This document shows, piece after piece, positions 1-8,255 of a stretch of 64,000 bases of DNA. The stretch is from Leptolinea sp. UBA5203 (GTDB lineage Bacteria > Chloroflexota > Anaerolineae > Anaerolineales > Anaerolineaceae): contig DHVR01000037.1 in NCBI GenBank assembly GCA_002412765.1, positions 111,848 to 175,847 on the forward strand. The letters run 5' to 3'. Position 1 is the stretch's first letter. The number at the start of each line of letters is the position of its first letter. The notes below the pieces were generated by a model, which saw nothing but the letters and a program-made list of their open reading frames with translations, did no database searches and had not been told where the DNA came from. A program made the translations under genes and the position numbers.

Positions 1-825
1 GGTCTGCTGACCCCAGGGGAGGTTATTGAAATCCCACTGGCAAGCGTACCCTCTGATAATAGCGTGCCGGGTGATTGTGAAAATATTGAACTTGAATTAC
101 AAGCCTGGTATGATGATGTTTTTGTTCCTGTTACAGGGATGACGTTTAAAAGCTGTGTTGTAGAACCCACAAAACTGGTTTGCAAGCCCCCTGACAAGCC
201 TGTAGAGACAGGTACTGCGGTGACCGTAAGTGGTAATCTTACACCAGCAAACGGTGATGAAACCCTCGCAATCGAATATACCAGTCCCGGTGGCGACCAA
301 ATGATTCAACATGTTAACATTGGTAAAAATGGGGATTACACCGATCGATTCACACCTGATGTTTCTGGAAATTGGCAGTTCCAGGCGTATTGGCAAGGTA
401 CAGAAAAAAACGCTTCTGCGGCATCATCAATCTGTAATTTTACTGTCGAAAGCAGCAAGCCAGAATTTACATTAGGCACGATTACAAACTGCCGTTCTGG
501 CCCCGGAACGGATTATCTGGTTGTCGATTCTGGAAAAATCGGGGAGATATTTGAAGTGATTTCACGAAGCCAAGATGCCAACTGGCTTTATGGAACGATA
601 CATGGATCCAAATGTTGGATGTACCTTCCCCTTGGGAAATTAAACGTAAATCCCTGGACACTGCCAGAGCGAATAGCACCACCTTTGCCAGTCACTCCAA
701 CATCCGTGTCCACTTCAATTTGTAGTAACTACACAAATGAGTCAGGCTGCAGGCGTCGGGATGATGTTTGTACTTGGGTAAGCACAAGTCCTCTCGCTGG
801 ATCAGGTGAATGCGTGCCAAAATAA
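1..825 (+). CDS. Secreted-type SH3b-domain protein, 5' end outside window
   Basis: The frame is open from base 1 to the TAA at 823-825, so the gene begins upstream of the window; the GTG at 64 is only an internal codon. The visible part has a beta-sandwich (Ig-like) segment bracketed by cysteines at about 180-450, then a bacterial SH3-type segment at about 475-650 with the typical start NCRSGPGTDY and a WLYGTI strand, then a Pro/Thr linker and a short Cys-rich tail (CSNYTNESGC...C...C). SH3b domains usually bind cell-wall or extracellular ligands. Cysteine pairing and the linker suggest an extracytoplasmic protein. The N-terminus, and so any signal peptide or enzymatic domain, cannot be seen. 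Function unknown. Confidence 0.75.
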   Translation, partial: GLLTPGEVIEIPLASVPSDNSVPGDCENIELELQAWYDDVFVPVTGMTFKSCVVEPTKLVCKPPDKPVETGTAVTVSGNLTPANGDETLAIEYTSPGGDQMIQHVNIGKNGDYTDRFTPDVSGNWQFQAYWQGTEKNASAASSICNFTVESSKPEFTLGTITNCRSGPGTDYLVVDSGKIGEIFEVISRSQDANWLYGTIHGSKCWMYLPLGKLNVNPWTLPERIAPPLPVTPTSVSTSICSNYTNESGCRRRDDVCTWVSTSPLAGSGECVPK

Positions 826-974
826 CATCTCATCCTATTTTGACTGAGCTTGGAGCAGCTTCCCCCGCCTATAGTGAAGGTTGACCCTTCACTACAGGTC
901 GATTTTATTTCGACTAAATACCAGTCCTGGACTGCATACACTGCATCTTCTTGAAAATACACTTTCATTCGTGT

Positions 975-990
975 ACACTATAAATAGTGT
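975..990 (+). promoter_or_regulatory. Palindrome upstream of vapB, candidate autoregulatory operator
   Basis: ACACTAT-AA-ATAGTGT is a perfect 7-2-7 inverted repeat ending 17 bp before the vapB ATG and containing a TATAAAT-like -10 element. VapB-type antitoxins usually repress their own promoter through such palindromes. The role here is inferred. Confidence 0.5.
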
Positions 991-1007
991 AATTAATGAG
1001 GTGTGCC

Positions 1008-1229
1008 ATGTTACAAAACATAACCCTGAGTGCCGAAAAAATGATGATCGAACGAGCCCGTCAAAAGGCTGAAGCCCAAAACACCACCCTGAATGCCGAA
1101 TTCCGCCGCTGGCTGTCGAGCTATGCCGAAGCGCCCCAATCCGCAGCCGATTTGGCGAAATTGATGGAACAATTCAACTATGCCAATCCCGGCCAACATT
1201 TCACGCGGGACGAAATGAATGAGCGCTAG
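1008..1229 (+). CDS. vapB: VapB-like antitoxin of a type II toxin-antitoxin pair
   Basis: A 73-residue protein (MLQNITLSAEKMMIERARQK...). The N-terminal strand followed by a helix-rich stretch (AQNTTLNAEFRRWLSSYA) fits a ribbon-helix-helix DNA-binding antitoxin; the acidic C-terminal tail would bind the toxin. I chose ATG 1008 over the upstream ATG 996 because GAGGTG lies 4 nt before it. The stop overlaps the start of the PIN-domain toxin by 11 nt, the usual translational coupling of vapBC. Exact antitoxin family is uncertain; the assignment rests mainly on the toxin next to it. Confidence 0.75.
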   Translation: MLQNITLSAEKMMIERARQKAEAQNTTLNAEFRRWLSSYAEAPQSAADLAKLMEQFNYANPGQHFTRDEMNER

Positions 1230-1644
1230 AACCTTCCTGGATACCAACATCCTGGTGTACTGTTTTGACCCAAACCAGCCGCAGAAACAGGCCATTGCCC
1301 TAGCCCTGGTTGCAGAAGCACTGCAAAGGGGAAACGGCATCATTAGTTGGCAGGTGATACAGGAATTCCTGAACGTTGCCACCCGGAAGTTTACCAGTCC
1401 CTTAACCCCCGAGGATGCGGCGATTGTTTTGCTAAAGGTATTGTACCCTCTTTGTCAGGTTTACCCAGATTTAAAGGTCTACCAAGCCGCACTGGAAATC
1501 CAGCAAAAAACCGCCTATTCATTTTACGATTCGCTCATTCTGGCTGGTGCCAAACAAGGCGGCTGTGGTGTGATCTATTCCGAGGACATGCAGCACGGTC
1601 AGCAGGCGAATGGGGTGAGGATTATTAATCCGTTTTTGGAATAG
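1219..1644 (+). CDS. vapC: VapC-like PIN-domain ribonuclease toxin
   Basis: A 141-residue PIN domain, the usual length for VapC. The conserved acidic residues are visible: D8 in FLDTNILVY, E49 in QEF, D104 in YDSLILAGA and an acidic pair at 122-123 (SED), which together bind Mg2+/Mn2+. Family members cleave tRNA or rRNA and are held inactive by the cognate antitoxin, here the overlapping upstream gene. It sits beside a SLATT-like gene and a tRNA scar, so it may belong to an island. RNA target unknown. Confidence 0.88.
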   Translation: MSARTFLDTNILVYCFDPNQPQKQAIALALVAEALQRGNGIISWQVIQEFLNVATRKFTSPLTPEDAAIVLLKVLYPLCQVYPDLKVYQAALEIQQKTAYSFYDSLILAGAKQGGCGVIYSEDMQHGQQANGVRIINPFLE

Positions 1645-1729
1645 TGTATGATATAGGTGGGATTAAAAGCGATCCCACCCTGAATTTTATTGGATTAATA
1701 AAAATATTAGTTTGATCTGGGAGATAATT

Positions 1730-2281
1730 ATGCCTACCATTAATCAACAATCTACATTTGAAATAGGAAAAGACATTTGGCTACGTTCACGAACAAACGC
1801 CTTTGCAAATGAAAGAGCTGTTGTAAGTTATACCTTTTGGTCAAATGTTGTAAATGTGCTTGAAGCATTATTCATACTGATTCCTATTGGTTTAGTTTCA
1901 TATTCCTATACGATTGCAAGTCAATCTTTAGGATTTAGTCAAAATAATCTTTTTGGTTTATTAATATTATTGACAGTGGTTAGCAATTCTTTAGCCTTAT
2001 TCCTAAATATCATATCAACTAAACTTTCATTAACTGAGTCTTTATTTCGATTCAAAGAAAAACTATCAATGTATTCATTGATAAGCCTGAAAGCCAGACA
2101 ACTTGAACATAATAACTTATCCGATGTGGATGCCAGAAAATTAGCGGATTATCTACAAGAATTATTTGAAATGACTAAAAATCGTGGGCTTGAACCGGAC
2201 AATAAATATTTTACGCAAGGGAAAAAATTAATAAAATGTTTAAATACATATCCCTTCGGTTTTACTAAAGACACTGTATGA
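1730..2281 (+). CDS. SLATT-like two-helix membrane protein (possible defence effector)
   Basis: A 183-residue protein, AT-rich compared with its right-hand neighbours. Two hydrophobic helices (about 45-70 and 80-105) follow an N-terminal WLRSRTNAFANERAVVSYTFW segment, and a charged helical C-terminus follows. This two-TM-plus-helical layout and the N-terminal W/R-rich motif resemble the SLATT family, predicted pore-forming effectors of nucleotide-signalling defence systems. ATG 1730 was chosen because GGGAG lies upstream at proper distance; the ATG at 1712 has no ribosome site. No SMODS/CD-NTase or SLOG gene is beside it in the window, so a partner is missing, damaged or upstream. Family call is tentative. 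Confidence 0.55.
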   Translation: MPTINQQSTFEIGKDIWLRSRTNAFANERAVVSYTFWSNVVNVLEALFILIPIGLVSYSYTIASQSLGFSQNNLFGLLILLTVVSNSLALFLNIISTKLSLTESLFRFKEKLSMYSLISLKARQLEHNNLSDVDARKLADYLQELFEMTKNRGLEPDNKYFTQGKKLIKCLNTYPFGFTKDTV

Positions 2282-2426
2282 GTAATTCAACCTTACCCAT
2301 TTAATTATGCTTTCCAGAAATTTTTCCTCATGAGCTTAATCCTATAAACTGGTTTCTAATTCGAGGTCAAGAGGAGGATAGAGAATTTTATACTCTTTCA
2401 GATATGAACTATCTGTCCAAGGGTTG
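2278..2426 (+). pseudogene. Small ORF overlapping the SLATT gene, interrupted by one TAA
   Basis: ATGA at 2278-2281 overlaps the end of the preceding gene. The frame reads MSNSTLPI, meets TAA at 2302-2304, then continues in the same frame as a protein-like segment (FPEIFPHELNPINWFLIR ... DMNYLSKG) to a TGA at 2424-2426, where the tRNA-like scar starts. Either a coupled second gene was inactivated by one stop codon and cut at the island edge, or the reading is chance. I do not recognise the product. Confidence 0.35.
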
Positions 2427-2453
2427 ATGGTTTAAATCCATCCGGGGCCACCA
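2426..2453 (+). repeat. 3' half of a tRNA gene with encoded CCA: probable attachment-site remnant
   Basis: The geometry is exact: 5-bp T stem GATGG/CCATC (2426-2430, 2438-2442) around a 7-nt loop TTTAAAT, then 7 nt CGGGGCC (acceptor 3' strand), A2450 and CCA 2451-2453. No 5' half precedes it; protein-like sequence runs right up to it. The T arm matches that of the tRNA-CAT at 25367-25438 in all but one base. The other tRNAs here do not encode CCA, so this end probably came with an integrated element. The element would lie to the left, with the intact tRNA outside the window. Confidence 0.6.
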
Positions 2454-2734
2454 TTTATTTTGATTCCAAATTCCCTTTGAATATCGTATGTTTGTACCTG
2501 TTGAGCAGTATTTGCCTAACAGTTTTTTTATTAGCGACAAATTGGTATGGATTAATCAAATTATTTGTGTCATCACGAGGGCGTTTTTTGCCCATGGCGA
2601 TCTCAACGTACGCTGGAAATCACTTCAGATGGATCCAGGTGCCTTATCCCCGGCTCAGCCTCAACAACCACCGGGGCCGATGATTTCACAACAGGCAGGG
2701 GCAAATGGCCCCCGACTTCACTTCACGTCATAAA
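2454..2734. other. Gap between tRNA remnant and oxidoreductase, no convincing gene
   Basis: Two overlapping short frames (2477-2683, 2488-2733) have no ribosome site or recognisable domain. The stretch around 2645-2685 carries a CCCCGGCTCA(A/G)CC-type motif that also turns up near 22260 and 51430. Confidence 0.4.
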
Positions 2735-3910
2735 TTAGCAGCTCATCCATTTACCATTTGCCTGGCTGGATTCAATCACACGCTGCGCAAAACGAACGCC
2801 TAACAATCCATCCAGTGAATTGGGAAAATACAAGGCCAATGGGTCGGCTTTGCCGCCTGTTTTGCGCGCCGCAATGGCTTCGGCTGCATCGGAATATAGA
2901 TTGGCAAAGGCTTCCGGAAAGCCTTCCGGATGTCCTGCAACGATGCGGCTGGAACGAGCGGAGAGGGGTAAAGTACCCGGTCCATTGATCGTTCGGATCT
3001 GGGCGGGGGCTTGCAGCGGTTTGAAAGCCAGGGTTTGTGGAAATTCCTGCATCCATTCCAGACTGCCCTTGGACCCGCTCACCCGGATGCGCAGACAATT
3101 TTCTACGCCAGCAGCAGCCTGAGTGACCCAAAAATTGCCTCGGGCGCCATTCTCCATGCGCAATAAAGCCCCGGCATAATCATGCACCAACCGGCCAGGG
3201 ACAATGGTGCCCACTTCCGCGGCTACCTCTACTACTTCAAGGCCGGTCACGAAGCGCAGCAAATGATGTGCATGGGAGCCAATATCTCCCAACACTAGGG
3301 AAGGCCCGCCCTTCACCGGGTCATATCGCCAGGAAAGTTGGCCCTTGCCTGGCTCAGGAACCTCTTCAACCGCTCTGCCCCCCTGGACATATTCCACCTG
3401 CACCAGGCGAATGGTTCCAATCTGATCTTCCATCACCATGGCTTTCGCCTGACGAACCATTGGGTAGCCGCTGTAATTATGGGTCAAACAAAATACCAGG
3501 CCGCTATCGATTACCTTTTGGTGCAAAGCCTCGGCATCTTCCAGGGTGTTGGTCATGGGCTTGTCACAGATCACATCAAATCCGCGCTCCAGAGCTGCCA
3601 TCGCATACGGATAGTGGCTGTCATTGGGTGTCATAATCGCGATCACCTCAGCACCATCCTCGCGTGCATTTTCAGCATCCAGCATCTCGATGACATCGGT
3701 GAAAACACGATCCGCAGCCAGCCCAATTTCCAGCCCCGCTTGCCTGGCGCGTTCAGGGTTGGATGAAAGCACACCGGCAACAATTTCGTAGCGATCATCC
3801 AGGCGGGCGGCCTGGCGATGCATGGCGCCAATAAAAGAACCTGGACCTCCACCGATGACTGCCAAACGTAAACGTCGGCCCAGTACGGAGATAATCGGAT
3901 TAAGAGTCAT
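2735..3910 (-). CDS. Gfo/Idh/MocA-family NAD(P)-dependent oxidoreductase
   Basis: A 391-residue protein with the two-domain layout of the family. The Rossmann nucleotide loop GGGPGSFIG is at 20-28; the catalytic-type K117 lies in CDKPM (family EKP motif); D209 and H213 lie in GDIGSHAHHLL, which matches the family substrate/catalytic D-x3-H motif. Members oxidise or reduce sugars, inositols or related alcohols. The start ATG directly follows the stop of the UPF0303-type gene upstream, so the two are one transcript and probably translationally coupled. Substrate not predictable. Confidence 0.88.
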   Translation of the reverse strand: MTLNPIISVLGRRLRLAVIGGGPGSFIGAMHRQAARLDDRYEIVAGVLSSNPERARQAGLEIGLAADRVFTDVIEMLDAENAREDGAEVIAIMTPNDSHYPYAMAALERGFDVICDKPMTNTLEDAEALHQKVIDSGLVFCLTHNYSGYPMVRQAKAMVMEDQIGTIRLVQVEYVQGGRAVEEVPEPGKGQLSWRYDPVKGGPSLVLGDIGSHAHHLLRFVTGLEVVEVAAEVGTIVPGRLVHDYAGALLRMENGARGNFWVTQAAAGVENCLRIRVSGSKGSLEWMQEFPQTLAFKPLQAPAQIRTINGPGTLPLSARSSRIVAGHPEGFPEAFANLYSDAAEAIAARKTGGKADPLALYFPNSLDGLLGVRFAQRVIESSQANGKWMSC

Positions 3911-4375
3911 TTATGCTCCTTCCAAATAAGTTCTTAAAGCCAGAACGGCAACTTTATGATCCTCTTCCTGGGGTAAGCCTGATATTGTAATGGTCCCTAC
4001 AACACCCGTCTCTTTAAGAATGATGGGGAAACAACCGCCATGCGCCGCAAACTCGCTTGCCGGCAACAAAAACTTTTCTTCAATGGACTTCTCTTCACTC
4101 TTCAATAACTGACCGATATAAAAGGAACTATGCCCAAAGTGGTTGACCAGGCGAATTTTGCGTTTGACCCATGCATCGTTGTCAGGGCTTGTGCCTGGTC
4201 GGCTGGCATGGAAAAGTTGATGCCCATTGAGCTGGATATCTATCACAATAGGGAGCTTGTTTTGGGTGGCATAGTCTACCAGCCAGCAACCAATTTTCCA
4301 GGCTGTATCTTCATTAAAAGCAGTAAATTGAATTTGATTTTCTTCCAGTAATAATTGTTCAAGAATTTCATTCAT
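3911..4375 (-). CDS. UPF0303 / GlcG-HbpS-like protein
   Basis: A 154-residue protein matching the heme-degrading/GlcG-like UPF0303 type: N-terminal helix (MNEILEQLLLEENQI), central IVIDIQLNGHQLFHASRPGTSPDNDAWVKRK..., and a C-terminal glycine-rich stretch (FAAHGGCFPI ... GVVGTITISGLPQEEDHK). The family is common next to sugar or polyol catabolic enzymes, but its biochemical role is poorly defined. I chose ATG 4375 because GGAG stands 8 nt upstream; the longer frame from 4468 lacks a ribosome site. The downstream Gfo/Idh/MocA gene starts in the very next base (TAA-ATG). Confidence 0.75.
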   Translation of the reverse strand: MNEILEQLLLEENQIQFTAFNEDTAWKIGCWLVDYATQNKLPIVIDIQLNGHQLFHASRPGTSPDNDAWVKRKIRLVNHFGHSSFYIGQLLKSEEKSIEEKFLLPASEFAAHGGCFPIILKETGVVGTITISGLPQEEDHKVAVLALRTYLEGA

Positions 4376-4710
4376 TAATGGGTCTCCATTATTTTGAGTA
4401 ACCTTCCTGGATATTTTTGTGCCTGGAAATTGTTTTACTATCCACAATAGATTGATGTTCACATTCATGAGGCCTGGCTTGTTGAATTTCGGTAAAGAAG
4501 TGACAAGACAGGCAGATTACAAAACACTAACTCAATGATATTGCCTACCAAAGTCAACCCATGGAGCAGGTATGTGCATTAACCATCCTCTATGATTATA
4601 CAGATTTTTATGCATTTTGACCTTATTCCTCAAAATATCTCCTGTTTCAAGTAAGGGTTTACAGACCTGGCAGGACCGTACCTATTTTGCTTATTACCCA
4701 GCACGGTTCC

Positions 4711-5778
4711 TTACTGCTCAAAAAAAAATAATTCTCTGATCCTTTCGTATACCAAATTTCCAATCAGGGTGTATCCATAGGCATTCAGGTGAACTGCATC
4801 AGATAATAAACTGGGAGGGACTGATCCGATTTTCATTGCTTCCAGATCCTGTTCAGTAGGAACCAGGCCGGCATCATTCATCCCGTTTGAACTTAAATAT
4901 TGTCTAAGGTTAATAAATTTATCTCCATAATATTCGCTTAGTGCTGTTTCTAATTCCGTTCTGTCTTTTTCGTTTCCACTGGTCAAGCCTAATATGATGA
5001 ACTTTTCCTGGTCGTAATGGTTATTGTTTATGATCGACATTTGTTGTGCAATTAGGTCTTCAGGGTCACTCCAGCCGCCATTTTGACCTATAAAAATTAC
5101 TGAAATGTAATTCTCATACTGAACCGTTGCACTTGTGACGATGATTTCTCCGCTTTCAATTTGTACAGGGTCTCCCTCAACCCCTCTTGAAAACATATAC
5201 ACATAATCACCACTATCAGTCTTCTCCTGACTTTTGAGTAAATAGCCCTCGACTCCCGAAATGTTAACTGGATTAATGCCACAATCCCCTTGCTTCAATG
5301 GAGCAACCGGTGCACCATTGGCTGAAGCAAAATTTATAACCACCTGAGATGTATTTGCAGGGATCGTCATTTTTTCAGTGGTGACAAAGGGAACACCTCC
5401 TGCTCTTCCTATAATTGTATTTGTGTCTTCGCCACCCACTCCACAATTCACAACAGGGATATCCGCATAATTATCTGAGATTGACTTTGCTAACACGAGT
5501 GGAAAGGTTACACCCTCACCCCCCGCACCCGCGGTTAAACTATCTCCCCAACAGATAATCCCTGGCAGAGGGTTAGCCATTTTGCCATCTGCATCATCCA
5601 GGTTTTCTTGTGCACCTTGATCTTCAATATCATTAAGGTTATCCGTGTTCAATAAATCCTTCAGAATCTGACTACTTTGCTGATTATGAAGGGAATAGCC
5701 AATAATGCCCAATAGTATGACACAAAATAGGCCAAACAAAAATAAATTATTTTTATTCCGTTTATCTAGTAATTTCAT
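4711..5778 (-). CDS. Membrane-anchored SGNH/GDSL hydrolase
   Basis: A 355-residue protein with one N-terminal transmembrane anchor (about 12-30), an acidic linker, then an SGNH hydrolase domain. All four blocks are visible: S80 in CWGDSLTAGAG, Gly in NCGVGGEDT, Asn in FIGQNGGW, and D327/H330 in SDAVHLNAYGY. Such enzymes cleave acyl or acetyl esters on lipids or polysaccharides; the anchor puts the domain outside the membrane. The segment between blocks II and III is longer than usual and may form an inserted domain. No operon partner is evident. Confidence 0.85.
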   Translation of the reverse strand: MKLLDKRNKNNLFLFGLFCVILLGIIGYSLHNQQSSQILKDLLNTDNLNDIEDQGAQENLDDADGKMANPLPGIICWGDSLTAGAGGEGVTFPLVLAKSISDNYADIPVVNCGVGGEDTNTIIGRAGGVPFVTTEKMTIPANTSQVVINFASANGAPVAPLKQGDCGINPVNISGVEGYLLKSQEKTDSGDYVYMFSRGVEGDPVQIESGEIIVTSATVQYENYISVIFIGQNGGWSDPEDLIAQQMSIINNNHYDQEKFIILGLTSGNEKDRTELETALSEYYGDKFINLRQYLSSNGMNDAGLVPTEQDLEAMKIGSVPPSLLSDAVHLNAYGYTLIGNLVYERIRELFFFEQ

Positions 5779-5869
5779 GCAACGGGCTTCCTCGTTTATA
5801 CTAATTCTCGCAAGTTATAAGTTAACTCAATAAGTTTTCGTTTTCCATTGGAACAATCCAATAATAACA

Positions 5870-5903
5870 AAAAAAGCCACCTTGCCGTTAAATTAAGGCA
5901 GGT
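5870..5903 (-). terminator. Probable intrinsic terminator of the 8001-6012 unit
   Basis: On the minus strand ACCT-GCC pairs with GGC-A-AGGT around an AT-rich loop, followed by GGC and a run of seven T. It lies about 110 bp past the stop at 6012. Confidence 0.5.
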
Positions 5904-6011
5904 CTGAAGATTAACCATCCAGTGGATAACATCGTTCCTTGGTGGGATGAGACTGTAAGATCATTTCAAATGGCCCGCATTGTGATTCAGGTTTTAAGCA
6001 TCAGCAACAAA

Positions 6012-6560
6012 TCATCCTCGGGTCAGATCCGTATAAGTGTGATCACAATTCGCACCGCCCTGCATAATCGTCCGGGTACGGCTGAAGCGAATGTCCTTAT
6101 TAAACCCCGTAACTGAGGGCTCATCGGTCAGGCAAATCAGATGGTACATCCATTGTTCTCCGCCAATTTTTTTGGCAAGATCAGCCACCGGGCAGCGAGT
6201 CACACAGAACCGGGTGATATTTCCTTCCTGTTTGGAAGTAAATTCAAATCCGGCCTGAGTCAGCGGTCCCCAGAGCAGGGTGATAAAACGTGCCAGTGAA
6301 TTGTCCCCTTGCTTGCCGTTTTCCCCCCAATCCTTTCGACAATTCACATCAATCAGCCGGTCAACCACCAGCATCAGATTCTCCTGCCCATAGGTAGCCG
6401 ATAGCTCATTAAGCAGCGAAAGTCTGTTTTCCTGCTCCCACCGGGTGGTAAGGTCGTTTACAATCACCAACAGTTGTCCATCCTCAAATAACGCTGAATT
6501 TTCGGGATTGGTGATAATCCGATCCAGCCATCCAAATTCATTTGCAATCACATCTTCCAT
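6012..6560 (-). CDS. L-2-amino-thiazoline-4-carboxylic acid hydrolase-like protein
   Basis: A 182-residue protein whose C-terminal half carries the family signature: FCVTRCPVADLA, and FSRTRTIMQGGANCDHTY. The named enzyme opens the thiazoline ring of ATC to give S-carbamoyl-cysteine, but many homologues are uncharacterised, so substrate is inference. ATG 6560 was chosen because GGAGG lies 8 nt upstream; the in-frame ATG at 6575 sits on that ribosome site. The gene follows the beta-propeller lipoprotein by 25 bp on the same strand and is probably cotranscribed with it. Confidence 0.72.
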   Translation of the reverse strand: MEDVIANEFGWLDRIITNPENSALFEDGQLLVIVNDLTTRWEQENRLSLLNELSATYGQENLMLVVDRLIDVNCRKDWGENGKQGDNSLARFITLLWGPLTQAGFEFTSKQEGNITRFCVTRCPVADLAKKIGGEQWMYHLICLTDEPSVTGFNKDIRFSRTRTIMQGGANCDHTYTDLTRG

Positions 6561-6585
6561 GCAATTATCCTCCACCGGGTATGGC

Positions 6586-8001
6586 TTACTTTACAATTTC
6601 AAATTTACTAACAACAGCCTCATCCAACACGGAATAAAGGACTGTCAACTGCGTTTGATCTGCATTGAACAACAGCCAGGAAGTGAAAACGGTTGGGCGA
6701 TACTCGTCCAGGCCGTCGGGAAGATTCAGGGGCATCTCCGCAGCCTGCGTATCGCTCAACAGGACCAGCTTCCCCTCTTTAAAATCAGTGGTTGTGATCA
6801 CAAAGGTATCATCCACCGACCATCGTATATTTCCATTTTGAAAAAAATCTGCCGTATAAGAATTGATCTCTTTCCTTGTTTCAATATCATATATAGATAC
6901 CTTGCTGAAGGGCTCCTCTTTCAGGTTGTAATAGGTTTCCGTGAAAGCAAGTTTCGTCCCGTCATGAGAGAACGCCAGCCTGGAGACATCACTTTTTCGT
7001 TGCTCGCTCAAATCAAAGCGTCTTTCTATCAGGAAAATTTCTTCCTGTGTGGTAAGGTAAAAAATATTGATGGACCCATTATTTTTTCCAACAGCAATCA
7101 TGGACCCATCAGCGGACCACACCAGATCGGTGAGGGAATTGGCGACTTTAAATTGGCCGCTGATTTTTTGGGTTTCCATATCCATAATTTTGAGATTATC
7201 CATACCGCCCCGCAATCCTGGTTCCACATACGCAAATTTGGTATTGTCCGGGGAGAGTGCCCCAATCCAATGCGATCTTGGGCCGCCATTGATAATCAAT
7301 GTGTTTTCCCCGGTGAGAGCATCTTTGATTACCAGAGAATTAACCACACCGATCGGAAACACAATGTGGGTTTGATCATCGGTCCATTTAAAGACCAGAT
7401 ACCCCCCGTTGTATCCGGAACCGAATCCAGGTTTGAAATTTTCAATTCCCAACTGAACCAAGAGCTCATTCAGTTCGGCCCCTGCTTGATTAATGGGCTG
7501 ATATTGAGTCCACAATTCTTCCTGCTGAGTAAGATTAACCAGGCTCATGGTATAGCGGTTATAAGAACAATATGTCTTCTTAATCACCCCAATCTCATGT
7601 ACACCACAAGTCAAAGGTTTGCTCATCAGCAGGCCGACCAGGTCTCCATTCTCCAGCATCTGAAGCCATAAAAAACTGGCATCGGAGTACTCTCCATCGG
7701 GTAAACCGGATTCCTCAAACTTAAACCCCAGTTTGCTGATGGTGTAATCAACAAATTCAGATTGGTTGATGGTCATAGTGGAGGCTTGTTGTAAATCGAA
7801 AAAGTTTTCTTCGCTGATAGGAACAGGTATGGGTGTGCTTGTAGGCAGTGGTGTGGCGGTTTGTGTAGGATAAGGCATGATTATCGCATCAGAATTCATC
7901 GTTGATGTGGCAGTTATTGATGATGACATAGTGCCATTACATGACGTTAATGCGAGTGCAGTGATCAGACCATAAATCGCCAAAAATATGTTTTTTTTCA
8001 T
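6586..8001 (-). CDS. Lipoprotein with beta-propeller (WD40/TolB-like) repeats
   Basis: A 471-residue protein with a signal peptide and lipobox ALTSC (Cys at about 21), then a Thr/Pro-rich linker (PTQTATPLPTSTPIPVP). Later repeats of the form W-SADGSMIAVG, FSHDGTKLAFTE and W-VDDTFVITT are typical propeller blades, so the mature protein is probably an outer-face beta-propeller. Function unknown; propellers generally bind proteins or glycans. Both strands are open over much of this gene, but the plus-strand frame has no protein-like features. Confidence 0.75.
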   Translation of the reverse strand: MKKNIFLAIYGLITALALTSCNGTMSSSITATSTMNSDAIIMPYPTQTATPLPTSTPIPVPISEENFFDLQQASTMTINQSEFVDYTISKLGFKFEESGLPDGEYSDASFLWLQMLENGDLVGLLMSKPLTCGVHEIGVIKKTYCSYNRYTMSLVNLTQQEELWTQYQPINQAGAELNELLVQLGIENFKPGFGSGYNGGYLVFKWTDDQTHIVFPIGVVNSLVIKDALTGENTLIINGGPRSHWIGALSPDNTKFAYVEPGLRGGMDNLKIMDMETQKISGQFKVANSLTDLVWSADGSMIAVGKNNGSINIFYLTTQEEIFLIERRFDLSEQRKSDVSRLAFSHDGTKLAFTETYYNLKEEPFSKVSIYDIETRKEINSYTADFFQNGNIRWSVDDTFVITTTDFKEGKLVLLSDTQAAEMPLNLPDGLDEYRPTVFTSWLLFNADQTQLTVLYSVLDEAVVSKFEIVK

Positions 8002-8202
8002 ATCGTTTTCCTATGAAAACCCGTGAGCGTTGAGGTAATTTCTTTATTATAAAAGTTAATCAAGGAAATGGAGTATTGGATTATTCCTGCAACTTTGCAC
8101 TTGATGATTGGTTCTGGTAAGGGTTATCGGCTGGGGCTTTAAAATATCACCGGCTCAACCATAAACTGTGCCTGTTAATTTTCTCCTACGACAGATGCAG
8201 GT

Positions 8203-8233
8203 AAAAAAAGAGGCTGCCTTTGCGGACAGCCTC
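8203..8233 (-). terminator. Intrinsic terminator of metK
   Basis: GAGGCTG and CAGCCTC pair in a 7-bp stem (8210-8216 with 8227-8233), followed on the minus strand by a run of seven T. It lies 22 bp past the metK stop. Confidence 0.85.
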
Positions 8234-8255
8234 AATGGGTTTTAATACCAAAATC

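Noticed and set aside
2477..2733. Two overlapping short ORFs after the tRNA scar
   Set aside because: No ribosome site, no similarity to known families, and they overlap a dispersed motif.
6445..7671. Long plus-strand frame of 408 codons
   Set aside because: It lies antisense to the beta-propeller lipoprotein gene, has no ribosome site and the translation has no domain pattern; the minus-strand gene has a signal peptide and blades.
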